Source of the DNA: Clostridiales bacterium
GTDB taxonomy: Bacteria; Bacillota; Clostridia; Oscillospirales; Oscillospiraceae
NCBI GenBank assembly: GCA_029265405.1
Contig: JAJUJI010000007.1
Span: 62,001-126,000, forward strand
Reading direction: 5' to 3'
DNA: 64,000 bases
The notes beneath the pieces are model-generated. The model made no database searches. It was given only the letters and a program-made list of their open reading frames with translations, and was not told where the DNA came from. This document shows positions 17,362 to 26,212 of this stretch, piece by piece (within the stretch, counting starts at the first letter, position 1; each line of letters opens with the position of its first letter). A program made the translations under genes and the position numbers.

Positions 17362-18927
17362 TCAGCCCCGCCATGCGGCCGGGCTTATGCCGCAGGCTTT
17401 TTTGAAGACGGTGGAAAAATAGGACAGATTGTCGAAGCCGACCTCCAAAGCCACGTCTCCCACCGACATGCTTGTCGTCGCCATCAGGCGCTTTGCCTCG
17501 CGTATGCGGCATTGGTTTATATACTCCCTCAGCGTGAAGCCGGTTTCCTGGCGGAAGAGCTTTGAAAGGTAGTTGGGTGTTACGTAGACATACGCCGCTA
17601 TGTCGCCGCGCGATATGTCCTCCTTGTAATGCTCCTCTATGTAGGCCTTAATCTTTTCCGCTATGCCGGAGGCCTCCCTAAGCTTTAAAAGCATTTCCTC
17701 TACGCAGTCGTACATGTAGCTGGTGAACTTGACCATATTGAATACGGATTGCTCCGCCTTCTCGTTCATTTCTCTGGCAGCCGGGTCCTTGAAAACCGCG
17801 TGGGCCTGAATATTGTTGTCCTGCATGTAGCTGTAGAATACCTGAAGAAGGTCCTGATGCAGCATATGCATATCTATATCGGCGCTGTTTCTCGAAGCAA
17901 GCTCCTCGGCGGTTTTGGCGACAAGGCTCATAAGCGCCGCCTTATTATGCTGCTGGAGATGCTCAAGCACGAGCCTATGGTCTATATTGCCCGGCGTACC
18001 GCTTGCGTTCCAGTCATATTCCGTCCAAAAAACGATTTTTCCGGCATGGAATCTGAGCTTCTCGATGGCCCTGTCCATTTCCGGCCTTACTTCGGGAAGC
18101 CTGCAAAGAGCGCAGGGCTCACCGATAAGGCATACGGGATCGCAGGAAAGGTAGCGGCGGCACAGAGCTATCAAATCCTCGCATTTTTTGCGCAAGGCCT
18201 CCGCCGAATACTGCTCGGTAAGAAACACTATCATGGTTATATAAGAGTTTTCGCCGGCCAAGGTCGCGTATTCGAGCTTCAGCTTGCCCGTGAGCGCCTC
18301 GATGCAGATCTGCCCGAAGGCGTATTTAAGCTGGCTTTCCTTCCAGCCGGCGTTTAAGGCTTGGCTGGCGTTGGCCTGTATATATATAAGCCTGATTTGC
18401 GTGTCCGGCTTCAAGCGCGGCTCAACTGCCGCAAAAAGACTGGCAATCGCGGCCCTGTCCGTCCCGTAATTTCCCGCCGAAAGCGAGTTGAGCATGCTGT
18501 TGACTATATAGAGCCTGCCGCTTGAATCCTGCGAGCCGAGCCTTAAGTTCTTCTCCTTCAGCGCTTTTTGGACAGCCGCGTTTACAACCGTCTTAAGCTC
18601 CTCAGTTTCAAAGGGCTTTGTCAGATAGTTGCTGGCTCCGTACCTGAGCGCCTCTCTGGCGTATTCAAAGTCGGAATAACATGTTAAGAAAATGAACTCA
18701 GTAGCTACACCCTCCGAACGCAGCCATTTCAACACCTGTATTCCGTCGCATAGGGGCATGCCAATATCGCAAAGCACGATCTCCGGTTGTTCCTGCCGTA
18801 TGAGCTGCTTGGCCGCCGCTCCGTTATAGGCGCGAAGCACCTTGTCTATTCCCAGCTCAGACCAGTCGATTACCGACTCTATCATGTCGATTGTGGAGCG
18901 GTCGTCGTCGGCAACCAGCATTTTCAT
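17362..18927 (-). CDS. YesN-type response regulator with AraC DNA-binding domain
   Basis: The 521-residue regulator has a receiver domain with D7-D9 acidic pocket and phosphoacceptor D54 (IVLCDIGMP), a long middle region, and a C-terminal AraC/XylS helix-turn-helix pair (ISRGDIAAYVYVTPNYLSKL and MSVGDVALEVGF). The ATG at 18927 has AAAGGAGACG upstream and starts one base after the sensor-kinase stop, so the pair is translationally linked. By analogy with Bacillus YesN it should activate the downstream importer operon when an extracellular glycan fragment is sensed. Confidence 0.9.
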   Translation of the reverse strand: MKMLVADDDRSTIDMIESVIDWSELGIDKVLRAYNGAAAKQLIRQEQPEIVLCDIGMPLCDGIQVLKWLRSEGVATEFIFLTCYSDFEYAREALRYGASNYLTKPFETEELKTVVNAAVQKALKEKNLRLGSQDSSGRLYIVNSMLNSLSAGNYGTDRAAIASLFAAVEPRLKPDTQIRLIYIQANASQALNAGWKESQLKYAFGQICIEALTGKLKLEYATLAGENSYITMIVFLTEQYSAEALRKKCEDLIALCRRYLSCDPVCLIGEPCALCRLPEVRPEMDRAIEKLRFHAGKIVFWTEYDWNASGTPGNIDHRLVLEHLQQHNKAALMSLVAKTAEELASRNSADIDMHMLHQDLLQVFYSYMQDNNIQAHAVFKDPAAREMNEKAEQSVFNMVKFTSYMYDCVEEMLLKLREASGIAEKIKAYIEEHYKEDISRGDIAAYVYVTPNYLSKLFRQETGFTLREYINQCRIREAKRLMATTSMSVGDVALEVGFDNLSYFSTVFKKACGISPAAWRG

Positions 18928-18928
18928 A

Positions 18929-20623
18929 TCAGCTCGTCTCCTTTCCGCTGCCGGGTATCCATATTTCCACATGCGCTCCCCTGGGTATCGCCCTGGAAAG
19001 ACGCAGGAGGTCGTTCCTGCCGTACATGAGCTGGAGCGTTCTGTAGGCGTTGCTCAGGCCTATTTGCCCTTTTTCATCAGCGGCGCCGCCGCCGCTGAAT
19101 CTGTCCAGCACCTCCTGAGGGAAGCCGGCGCCGTTATCCTCGACTACTATGCGGAAGCCGTCAAAATCCCCAGTCCTGACGGTTTCGCACTGGATGATTA
19201 TGTTCAGCGTTTCGTAAAGGTCCATGGCGTGCTTGAAGGCGTTTTCTATAACCGTAAAAAGTATAAGGTAGGGTATCTGCCTGTCCTCCACGGATGCCTC
19301 GCAGCCGATATAGGCCTCGACGCTGTCCGGAAACTTTATTTCCTGCATTTTCAAATAGTTTCTTATGTTGCCGAGCTCCTCGCTGACCTTCACCGTGCGG
19401 CTGTGGAGCTTGAGCATGTATCGCATGAAATCGGCCAGGGCCTTCAGATACTGGCGTATGTCCTCGTTGCGGTTTTGATATGTCATATTTACAACGGTAG
19501 CAAGCGCGTTGACATAGAAATGAGGCCTGATCTGGGCGCGGAGCATCATAAGCTGGTTTTCCTTCATCTGAAGCTGCTTTTCATAGCTTTCAATCTTCAG
19601 GTTTACCAAATCGTCGGCCATTTTGTTGAAGCTGTTTTGAAGGGATAAAAATTCCGCGCTGGTCGGCTTAGCCCGGATGCGGTACTCGTAATTGCCGCCT
19701 TCTATTTTTTTCATGGCCAGCATCAGCTCGCCAGTGGGCTTGTATACCATATTTCTGAAGCGGAGCGAAACCAGGAGGAACAAAAGCAGGCCGAGAACGG
19801 TCATGGCCAGCAGAGCTAAAGCCACAGATTTGTCCATCACGTTCAGGACGTTTTCCGTCGCAAGCATTTGTATTTCGCCGTCCAGGAGCTTGAAAGCGTA
19901 GGAGGAAGATATGACGTTGCCCTTCCAGGCGCTTTTCAGGCCGGCGTTAGGGCCGGACTCGCCGCTCCAGTCTCTTCCGGCTGCGTGCACCGCCTTGCCG
20001 TCATAATATATGATAATTCCGCTTTTGCCGCCGTCGTCCCTCAGCAGAATGGAGTCGTAATTGGAAAGCTTTGAAATTCCCCCTATGATGTAGCTTCCCA
20101 TCCTGTAAGCCTTGTAGAAATAGGGCGTTTCGTTCAGCTCGGCGACGATCCAGTTCTTGTCGCCTATGCTTGTGCTGTAGGCAGCGTCGCCGCGCAGATA
20201 GCCCTGCAAGGCTTTGAGGCTGCCGACCGTATTGCCCTTCTGCTCGTTTGCCTGCATCAGAAGCGTTCCGCTCTTGGCATCCAGTATGAAAAGCTCGTCG
20301 ATATCCGGACAAAAGCTGATTTTCGAGCTCATGGCGTCTATGCAGTTGGAATAGGCCTTATATCTGGCTATGCCCGATTCGCTTTCCATATCCTTCTCGG
20401 AGTAGACCGTTCTCATCAGATCCTTGATATGGGTGTCCATGGCGGCCAGCTTCGACTCTATGGTTTCCCCGCATATTTCAAGCGTCTGGGTGTAGGACTG
20501 GGTTACCGCGGCCCTGGTCTGCCTGAAGAAATATGCATATGTAAAAAGCAAAAACAGCACGAAGACCGAAAAGGTTAGGGCCATGGTCGCAAAAACCGTA
20601 ACCCTCCATGACCGCACCTTCAA
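18929..20623 (-). CDS. YesM-type sensor histidine kinase
   Basis: The 564-residue kinase has an N-terminal membrane helix, an extracellular sensor domain (about 35-275), a second helix, a HAMP region, then the His-kinase motif RAQIRPHFYVNAL with H368 and a GHKL ATPase domain with VEDNGAGF. The start is TTG 20623 with AAGGAGG 9 bases upstream. It probably senses a sugar, directly or through a binding protein, and phosphorylates the adjacent YesN-type regulator. The downstream gene order implies control of the Lpl-type import operon. Confidence 0.9.
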   Translation of the reverse strand: MKVRSWRVTVFATMALTFSVFVLFLLFTYAYFFRQTRAAVTQSYTQTLEICGETIESKLAAMDTHIKDLMRTVYSEKDMESESGIARYKAYSNCIDAMSSKISFCPDIDELFILDAKSGTLLMQANEQKGNTVGSLKALQGYLRGDAAYSTSIGDKNWIVAELNETPYFYKAYRMGSYIIGGISKLSNYDSILLRDDGGKSGIIIYYDGKAVHAAGRDWSGESGPNAGLKSAWKGNVISSSYAFKLLDGEIQMLATENVLNVMDKSVALALLAMTVLGLLLFLLVSLRFRNMVYKPTGELMLAMKKIEGGNYEYRIRAKPTSAEFLSLQNSFNKMADDLVNLKIESYEKQLQMKENQLMMLRAQIRPHFYVNALATVVNMTYQNRNEDIRQYLKALADFMRYMLKLHSRTVKVSEELGNIRNYLKMQEIKFPDSVEAYIGCEASVEDRQIPYLILFTVIENAFKHAMDLYETLNIIIQCETVRTGDFDGFRIVVEDNGAGFPQEVLDRFSGGGAADEKGQIGLSNAYRTLQLMYGRNDLLRLSRAIPRGAHVEIWIPGSGKETS

Positions 20624-20775
20624 CTCTGTCCGCCTCCTTAAAGCGCATATTTAGGGCTTGCGGCCGAAAAACGGGCATCCGCCCTGAGCGGGGCCCAAGT
20701 CCATTATAGCATCAAAGGGCCGAGTTTTATCCGGCAACGTCCAATAAAAATTATGGGAATGATTCGCCGGCATGA

Positions 20776-20816
20776 CGAAAGAGCATCCGGCCCGGTTGGA
20801 TCCGCATGCTCTTTCG
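20776..20816 (-). terminator. Probable terminator of the serine hydrolase gene
   Basis: Eleven-base perfect arms (20776-20786 and 20806-20816) enclose a 19-base loop just past the serine hydrolase stop at 20843. The T-rich stretch on the minus strand lies about 20 bases further, so efficiency is uncertain. Confidence 0.5.
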
Positions 20817-20842
20817 GTATTCGGCAAAGACGGGCCGGCGGA

Positions 20843-22339
20843 CTAGGCCAGGACCGCAAGGACGGGCTCCGGCGCGGCGTTTCCGAAAAAGTGGCCGCCC
20901 TCCTCCGTAATGAGGCAGGAGGTGCCGCAAAAGCGGAAATCAAGCAACTTTTTGTGGCAGCCCTCTACATTGCGGCATACGAGCCTGAGAGTATCGTCTG
21001 AGCGCCAGTAGGCGCTTGCCAGGAGCTGCGTGCCGTCGATCAGGTTCCGGCGGCGGCTCCCGTCCATTGCCGCGGTAAGCGTGTATTCGGCGCCGCCGAG
21101 CGCATACGAAAAGTCGCAGGCGTCTTCCGTAAAGCGGAAGCTGAATTGGGATATGCCCGCCGGCGGCATGCCTCCGCTCATAAAGAAGCGCATCATATCG
21201 CCCAGCAGCAGGGTGCCGCGCGCTACGTTCCAGCGAGCTCCGTCTACGAGCTCGCGTCGGGTGCCGAAGGGTGCAAAAGGCTCGTTGGGCAGGGAGAGGG
21301 AGCGCAGCCTGCGGGCAAGGCGCCCCGAAGCCTCGGCGTTTTCAGGAAGAGCGTCGGCGCCGGGCAACCGCTCTAAAAATTCCCACATGATGTCCAGCGT
21401 CTTTTGCGCCCAGTGCGCGCCCGAGGCGTTCTCCGTTATGGCTATGATCATGTCCCTGTCGGGAACGACGATTGTGAACTGGCCCATGGCCCCGTCTGCG
21501 CGGTAAACGCCCTTAGGCCTGCACATCCATATTTGGTATCCGTAGCCGACGAAATTGTCCTTCGCCGGGGGATTGACGGCTTCCTCGGTGGCCGATTCGT
21601 TTTGGAGCGTGGTTGCCAGCGCCACGTAGTCCTCCGCCAGTATGCGCTCCCCGTCCCAAACGCCGCCGTCGGCGTACAGCTTCATGAGCCGGAGGTTGTC
21701 CTCCGTTGTCGCCAGCAGTCCGCCGCCTCCAACCTCCATGCCGTCGGGCATGCGCATCCAGCGCAGGTTTTCGGCGCATATGCCTATCTTGTCGAAGAGC
21801 CTGGGCTTAAGGTAGTCGTGCAGGCCGAGGCCTGTCTTTTCGCGGACTATGGCCCCCAGCAGCGTCGAGCCCGTGCTGTTGTACATGTAAGTCGTGCCGG
21901 GCACGTGCTTTACCGGTACGGCGAGGAAGTCTCTTATCCAATCGAGGCTGGGCCTCGGCATTTCGTCCATTCCGCAGCCCATGCACAGCACGTCGCGCAC
22001 CTTCAGCATTTTCAGGTTCTCCGACGGCTCGGCAGGCGCCTTGTCCGGAAAAATGTCTATTATGCGCTCGTCGAGGCTGAGCAGGCCCTCGGTGTAGGCT
22101 ATGCCGACCGCAGTGGCCGCGTAGGTCTTTGTGTGAGATTGCAGGCCGTGCCTTATGCCCGGCGCGTAAGGGTTCCACCAGCCCTCGGCGAAAACCTTGC
22201 CATGCCGCATGAGCATAAGGCCGTGCGGCTCCGTCCAGCCCTCCTCAAGGCGGTCCAGCAGCCAATCGACAGCCGCGCTGGGCACCCCTACCGCTTCCGG
22301 GGTCACTCTTTCAAATTCTTTGCGTTTAAAACCGTTCAT
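20843..22339 (-). CDS. Beta-lactamase-fold serine hydrolase (class C/esterase type)
   Basis: The 498-residue protein has S68-H-T-K71 as the S-x-x-K nucleophile motif and a Y-N-S at the second motif (TTYMYNSTGSTLLG). It lacks a signal peptide, which argues against a true beta-lactamase and for a cytoplasmic esterase or peptidase. The C-terminal 140 residues form an extra domain of unknown role. I choose ATG 22339 with GAAAGGGG upstream rather than the earlier in-frame start. It is flanked by other acyl hydrolases, which suggests glycan deacylation. Confidence 0.8.
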   Translation of the reverse strand: MNGFKRKEFERVTPEAVGVPSAAVDWLLDRLEEGWTEPHGLMLMRHGKVFAEGWWNPYAPGIRHGLQSHTKTYAATAVGIAYTEGLLSLDERIIDIFPDKAPAEPSENLKMLKVRDVLCMGCGMDEMPRPSLDWIRDFLAVPVKHVPGTTYMYNSTGSTLLGAIVREKTGLGLHDYLKPRLFDKIGICAENLRWMRMPDGMEVGGGGLLATTEDNLRLMKLYADGGVWDGERILAEDYVALATTLQNESATEEAVNPPAKDNFVGYGYQIWMCRPKGVYRADGAMGQFTIVVPDRDMIIAITENASGAHWAQKTLDIMWEFLERLPGADALPENAEASGRLARRLRSLSLPNEPFAPFGTRRELVDGARWNVARGTLLLGDMMRFFMSGGMPPAGISQFSFRFTEDACDFSYALGGAEYTLTAAMDGSRRRNLIDGTQLLASAYWRSDDTLRLVCRNVEGCHKKLLDFRFCGTSCLITEEGGHFFGNAAPEPVLAVLA

Positions 22340-22616
22340 GCCGCATGCCCCTTTCCATATCGCGTTTCGATTATATCGCATTAAAATATGTTAAGATATG
22401 GCGCTTGCGTTTTCAAATGATTTTGTAAGCAGGTTTTGTTTTTTTGTATCATATGGGATTCAGCGGCGGCTGCGAGATACGGGCATTTGAGCAGACGGCG
22501 GCCCGGGGTTCAGCGTACATTATCGAAAATCAAGCTTACATTAGCTGATGCCGTTTTCAGCGGAGGCTCTATAATGGATATAACCATTATTATTAAAGCA
22601 AAGGAGAGGCTGGGTT

Positions 22617-24158
22617 ATGTCTGATTTCAGCGAAGCGAAGATCAAGGTGAAGCAGGGCTGGCTGCGCGGCTATGTCGACGGAGGCCTGAAAATTTTCAAG
22701 GGCATCCCCTATGCGGCCCCGCCGTTAGGAGAGCGCAGGTTCCGGGCTCCCGAAGACCCGGGCGTCTGGCGCGGCGTTCGGGACGCCACCAGATACGGAG
22801 CGGCTTCCATACAGCATGTTGGAGAATTCATGCCCGAGGAGCCGCGCTCGCAGTATGAGGAGGACTGCCTTTATCTCAACGTCTGGACTCCGGCAAAAAC
22901 GCCGGATGACAGGCTGCCCGTTTTCATTTGGATACACGGCGGCGGGCTGGTGGCGGGCTCCGGCGTGGAATCCGTTTGCGATGGGAAGGGGCTTGCTTCT
23001 AGAAAGGATATGGTGGTCGTCACTATAAATTACAGGCTGGGCTTCTTCGGTTTTTTTGCGCATCCGGAGCTTACCGCGGAAAACGGAGGCCGTACCTCGG
23101 GCAACTGGGCGCTGCTCGATATGCGCAAGGCGGCCCTGTGGGTCAAGGAGAATATAGCCGCCTTCGGGGGTGATCCGGACAATATCACAATTGCCGGGCA
23201 GTCGGGAGGAGCGGCGGCCGTAGGGACCATATTGGTTTCGCCAATGATGGCCGGAATAGTCAGGCGCGTGGGCATAGAGAGCGGTCCCATCCTGTGGGGT
23301 TTCATGCAGCCGCCGAAACGCGAGGTTATGGAAAAGCGCGGCGAGGAGTTTATGGAGCTCATAGGCTGCAAAAGCATAGCCGAGCTGCGCGGGATGGACG
23401 CATGGGAGCTTTTCGGGCTTGTGGAGAAAAACAAGCTTGTCAACAGCTTCAACTTCTGCGTGGACGGGGAATTTGTTCCCGACGAGATACCGGCCATGAT
23501 GGAGCGCGGCGAATTCAACGCTTTCGACGTCATGATGGGCAACTGCTCGCAGGAATTTCCCGTCGCGGGTCCGGAGGGCATGACCGCGGAAAAATTCAAC
23601 GCCTACATCGACGGCGCATACCCCGACAGGGCTGAGGACATGAAGAAATGGTATCCCGCCCGGACGCCGGCGGAGGCGGCGAAGCAGGCTGCCACAATCG
23701 CTTCGGACATCATGCTTATAGGCGCGATACGCGTAGGCCAGCTTTGCGCAAGGTACGGCAGGAGGGCATACATATGGCTGGCGGTCAAGGAAACCGAAAA
23801 CGAGGAGGGCGCGGCGACGGGCTGTCCCCATTGCGCCGAGATGCCATATCTTTTCGGCCGCGTTGACAAGGGAGGCCGCCATCCCTTCGCGGATTACAGG
23901 TGGGTCGGAAAGGACTATGATTTCATGGACCTCATCCAGAGCTACTGGTACAATTTCGCCAAAAAAGGAGACCCGAACGGCGGCGGGCTTCCTCAATGGA
24001 ACGAGTACAAGCGGGATTTTGACATCATGGAGCTGGGCAATGAGGCGCACATGATAACCGAACCAGACAGGCTTGCAAAATACTCGTATTTCCTCGGCAA
24101 GATGCTGGATAAGCCGGGCCTTACCCCGGTCAGGCTCGGCGCGCTGCCCTCCTTTTAA
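22617..24158 (+). CDS. Type-B carboxylesterase
   Basis: The 513-residue enzyme has the carboxylesterase features FKGIPYAAPPLGERRF, EDCLYLNVWTP, the oxyanion hole WIHGGG, the nucleophile elbow GQSGGA (S196) and a late PHCAEMPY that should place the catalytic histidine. The elbow is GQSGG rather than the usual GESAGG. No signal peptide. It ends convergently with a polysaccharide deacetylase gene. A role in removing acetyl or feruloyl groups from imported glycans is likely but inferred. Start ATG 22617 with AAAGGAGAGG upstream. Confidence 0.88.
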   Translation: MSDFSEAKIKVKQGWLRGYVDGGLKIFKGIPYAAPPLGERRFRAPEDPGVWRGVRDATRYGAASIQHVGEFMPEEPRSQYEEDCLYLNVWTPAKTPDDRLPVFIWIHGGGLVAGSGVESVCDGKGLASRKDMVVVTINYRLGFFGFFAHPELTAENGGRTSGNWALLDMRKAALWVKENIAAFGGDPDNITIAGQSGGAAAVGTILVSPMMAGIVRRVGIESGPILWGFMQPPKREVMEKRGEEFMELIGCKSIAELRGMDAWELFGLVEKNKLVNSFNFCVDGEFVPDEIPAMMERGEFNAFDVMMGNCSQEFPVAGPEGMTAEKFNAYIDGAYPDRAEDMKKWYPARTPAEAAKQAATIASDIMLIGAIRVGQLCARYGRRAYIWLAVKETENEEGAATGCPHCAEMPYLFGRVDKGGRHPFADYRWVGKDYDFMDLIQSYWYNFAKKGDPNGGGLPQWNEYKRDFDIMELGNEAHMITEPDRLAKYSYFLGKMLDKPGLTPVRLGALPSF

Positions 24159-24197
24159 AGGCGGCGGACGGCGCGGGTTTCAGGCTTGAAAAGATTG

Positions 24198-24232
24198 CGC
24201 CGGACGGCGGGCATGACGCTTGCCGTCCGGCG
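24198..24232. terminator. Bidirectional hairpin between convergent esterase and deacetylase genes
   Basis: Perfect 11-base arms (24198-24208 and 24222-24232) with a 13-base loop lie in the 82-base gap between two converging genes. Confidence 0.65.
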
Positions 24233-24240
24233 TCCTCTTG

Positions 24241-25071
24241 CTAAAGACCGGTATATATCGTTTCACCTGGGCGGACAAGGAGGGGCCGAACCGTCCTCTC
24301 CATGCCTCTGCCCAGAGAAAACCAGACCTCGCGGGCGCTGGGATTGCAGACCTGCCCGCAGCCGGCGGACCAAATCAGGCTGTTGAAGGCCTCGACGCAG
24401 TCGTGAATCTCCATGTTGGTGGCAAACCAGATGTCGTCCCTGCCGGCAAGCCTCTCCAGCAGGCGCTCCATCGTTTCCCAGTTTTGCTTGAAGGCAAATT
24501 CATAGCTGTGTCCCCAGACGTAGAACAGGGAGGGGCCCATAAAATCGGGGAGCTGAAGGAACCTGTCGGCAAGCTCCATGAGCTCCGGCTCGTCATGGTG
24601 GCAGGTTGGGTTCCATTCGTACCAGTTTTCCGGCAGCCTGAAATCGTGCGTAGACTTTATCGTCCTGGCATAGGCTATGCCGGCGGCCTTGAGAATGCCT
24701 ATGACCTCGGTGTTGTATGTGCCGAAGGGATAGGCGTGCCCGCGGACTATGCCGCCGGTCAGCTCCTCAAGCCTGAGGCGGTCGTCCAGTAGCTCGCGGA
24801 AAGCGGCGTGGCTAGGGATCAGATTTAAAAAAGGATGGTTGAAGCCATGGGTCGCGACTTCCGCCATGTCGGGGGCAAAAAGCTCCCTTATTTCCTCCGC
24901 CTTGAGGTATTTTTCCTCGCCGAGTCTGAAGCTGTTTAAATTAAAGGTGCATTTGACTTTGCGGCTGCGGCAAAGCTCCGCCAGCTTCCGGTCCGCCTCG
25001 GCCCCGTCGTCGTAGCTGAGGGTGAAAGCTTTGGTTTTTCCGCCCGGGAACAGCATGGTTATCCTATCCAT
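24241..25071 (-). CDS. Polysaccharide deacetylase (NodB-like) family protein
   Basis: The 276-residue protein has the first NodB motif as LSYDDG, the metal-binding histidines in ATHGFNHPF and an arginine/histidine stretch RGHAYPFGTYN typical of CE4-like enzymes, plus WGHSYEF near the end. No signal peptide, so it may act on imported oligosaccharides rather than on cell wall. It is followed on the minus strand by nothing for 80 bases and lies downstream of the CE2-like esterase, 37 bases away, so the two are probably co-transcribed. Confidence 0.85.
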   Translation of the reverse strand: MDRITMLFPGGKTKAFTLSYDDGAEADRKLAELCRSRKVKCTFNLNSFRLGEEKYLKAEEIRELFAPDMAEVATHGFNHPFLNLIPSHAAFRELLDDRLRLEELTGGIVRGHAYPFGTYNTEVIGILKAAGIAYARTIKSTHDFRLPENWYEWNPTCHHDEPELMELADRFLQLPDFMGPSLFYVWGHSYEFAFKQNWETMERLLERLAGRDDIWFATNMEIHDCVEAFNSLIWSAGCGQVCNPSAREVWFSLGRGMERTVRPLLVRPGETIYTGL

Positions 25072-25108
25072 CTTATCCTTCCTCCGGCTTCATTTTATTG
25101 TACTGACA

Positions 25109-26212
25109 TTATTTGACGTCCAAATATTCGCGCAGCATTTCCGCCAGCTCGCGGCCCATGCGCTCGTGGGTGGCCGCGGACGGGTGGGTGTCGGCTCCGA
25201 TGCCTTCGGTAAAGGGTATGATGCCGCCAAACTTGCGGCATTTGACGCGCTTGTCGCCCGTCCTCCTTATGTAGGAATCGACCGTATCCCTGATGTCGTC
25301 ATACAGGTAGTAGTCCATCGGGCCGAGGGTGCACAGTATGAGCGTGTCGGGCCCGTTGAGCGCGCGCACGTCTTCTATGAAGGCCTCATAGCGGCGCCGG
25401 AATTTTTCTATAGCTTCCCTTGCAAAGCCAAGCATTTTTATCTCGTTGGCGTCGTTGGTGCCAAGATTGATCACAACGGCGTCGTTCGGGTTTAAGGCAA
25501 AGTCCCAGGGCGTGAAAGCGTCCAGTCCACGCTCCTTTTCCAGCAGGCGGTCGGTATAGCGGTAGATGCTTTCCATGCCCAGAACCTCAACCGGAAGGGG
25601 CAGCCAGGTGGGGGCGGCGACGGAGCAGCCGGAAACCGCTATGCAGGAGTATTCGGCCCCCAGCGCTTTCGCCGCCAGCGCGCCGTAGGCCCTTTCCCCG
25701 TTTTCCTCCTCGGTGCGGAAGCCCGGCTCCGAGGATTCGTTGCCGTAGCCGCAGGATATGGAGTCGCCAACGACCTCTAACCTGAGCGAGGGTTTGCCCC
25801 CAACTGGGAGCAAAAATTCCCCGTCCGTCTCAAGCGCCAATAAGCCCGCCTTGCCCCTGGCATTTTCCGAAAGCTTTACAACGCTTATCGTATGCTCGCC
25901 CGTTGAGCCTTCAAACAGGGTCAGCCACGAATCCGGCTCCGTCAGCTTGAGCCGCGCAAGAAAACCTTCTTTGCCGGAGGATTCGTCCCTGACGCCTATG
26001 CAGGGGTGTTCCAGCGTCTCCGAAGGAAGCAGGGGCGGGCCCATGCGGTTTGGAAGCGAGACAAGGCGCGCCCTCAAAACGGAGCCCCTAAAGCAAACGG
26101 TAAAGCCCGAGCATGACCAGTTGAACCAGACAGCCCCGCCGCCTGGCTCCCGTATGGTCCTGCCCGTGAACTTTACCGATTTGTTCAAAGCGTTTGCTTC
26201 TATCCTTATCAT
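25109..26212 (-). CDS. SGNH-fold esterase, carbohydrate esterase family 2-like
   Basis: The frame is open far upstream, but that part merely shadows the NIF3-like gene. The real start is ATG 26212, overlapping the NIF3 stop as ATGA. The 367-residue protein has an N-terminal beta-sandwich of about 135 residues (jelly roll), then the SGNH core: S151 in VGDSISCGYG, GTND, and D341/H343 in DTHPS. This two-domain layout matches CE2 acetyl-xylan esterases. No signal peptide. Translational coupling with the NIF3-like gene is unusual. Confidence 0.86.
   Translation of the reverse strand: MIRIEANALNKSVKFTGRTIREPGGGAVWFNWSCSGFTVCFRGSVLRARLVSLPNRMGPPLLPSETLEHPCIGVRDESSGKEGFLARLKLTEPDSWLTLFEGSTGEHTISVVKLSENARGKAGLLALETDGEFLLPVGGKPSLRLEVVGDSISCGYGNESSEPGFRTEEENGERAYGALAAKALGAEYSCIAVSGCSVAAPTWLPLPVEVLGMESIYRYTDRLLEKERGLDAFTPWDFALNPNDAVVINLGTNDANEIKMLGFAREAIEKFRRRYEAFIEDVRALNGPDTLILCTLGPMDYYLYDDIRDTVDSYIRRTGDKRVKCRKFGGIIPFTEGIGADTHPSAATHERMGRELAEMLREYLDVK

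Noticed and set aside
21404-22384. A 326-codon plus-strand open frame opposite the serine hydrolase
   Set aside because: Antisense shadow; composition typical of reversed high-GC coding DNA.
22725-24050. A 441-codon minus-strand open frame opposite the carboxylesterase
   Set aside because: High-GC codon structure of the true plus-strand esterase leaves the opposite frame open. No motifs or ribosome site.
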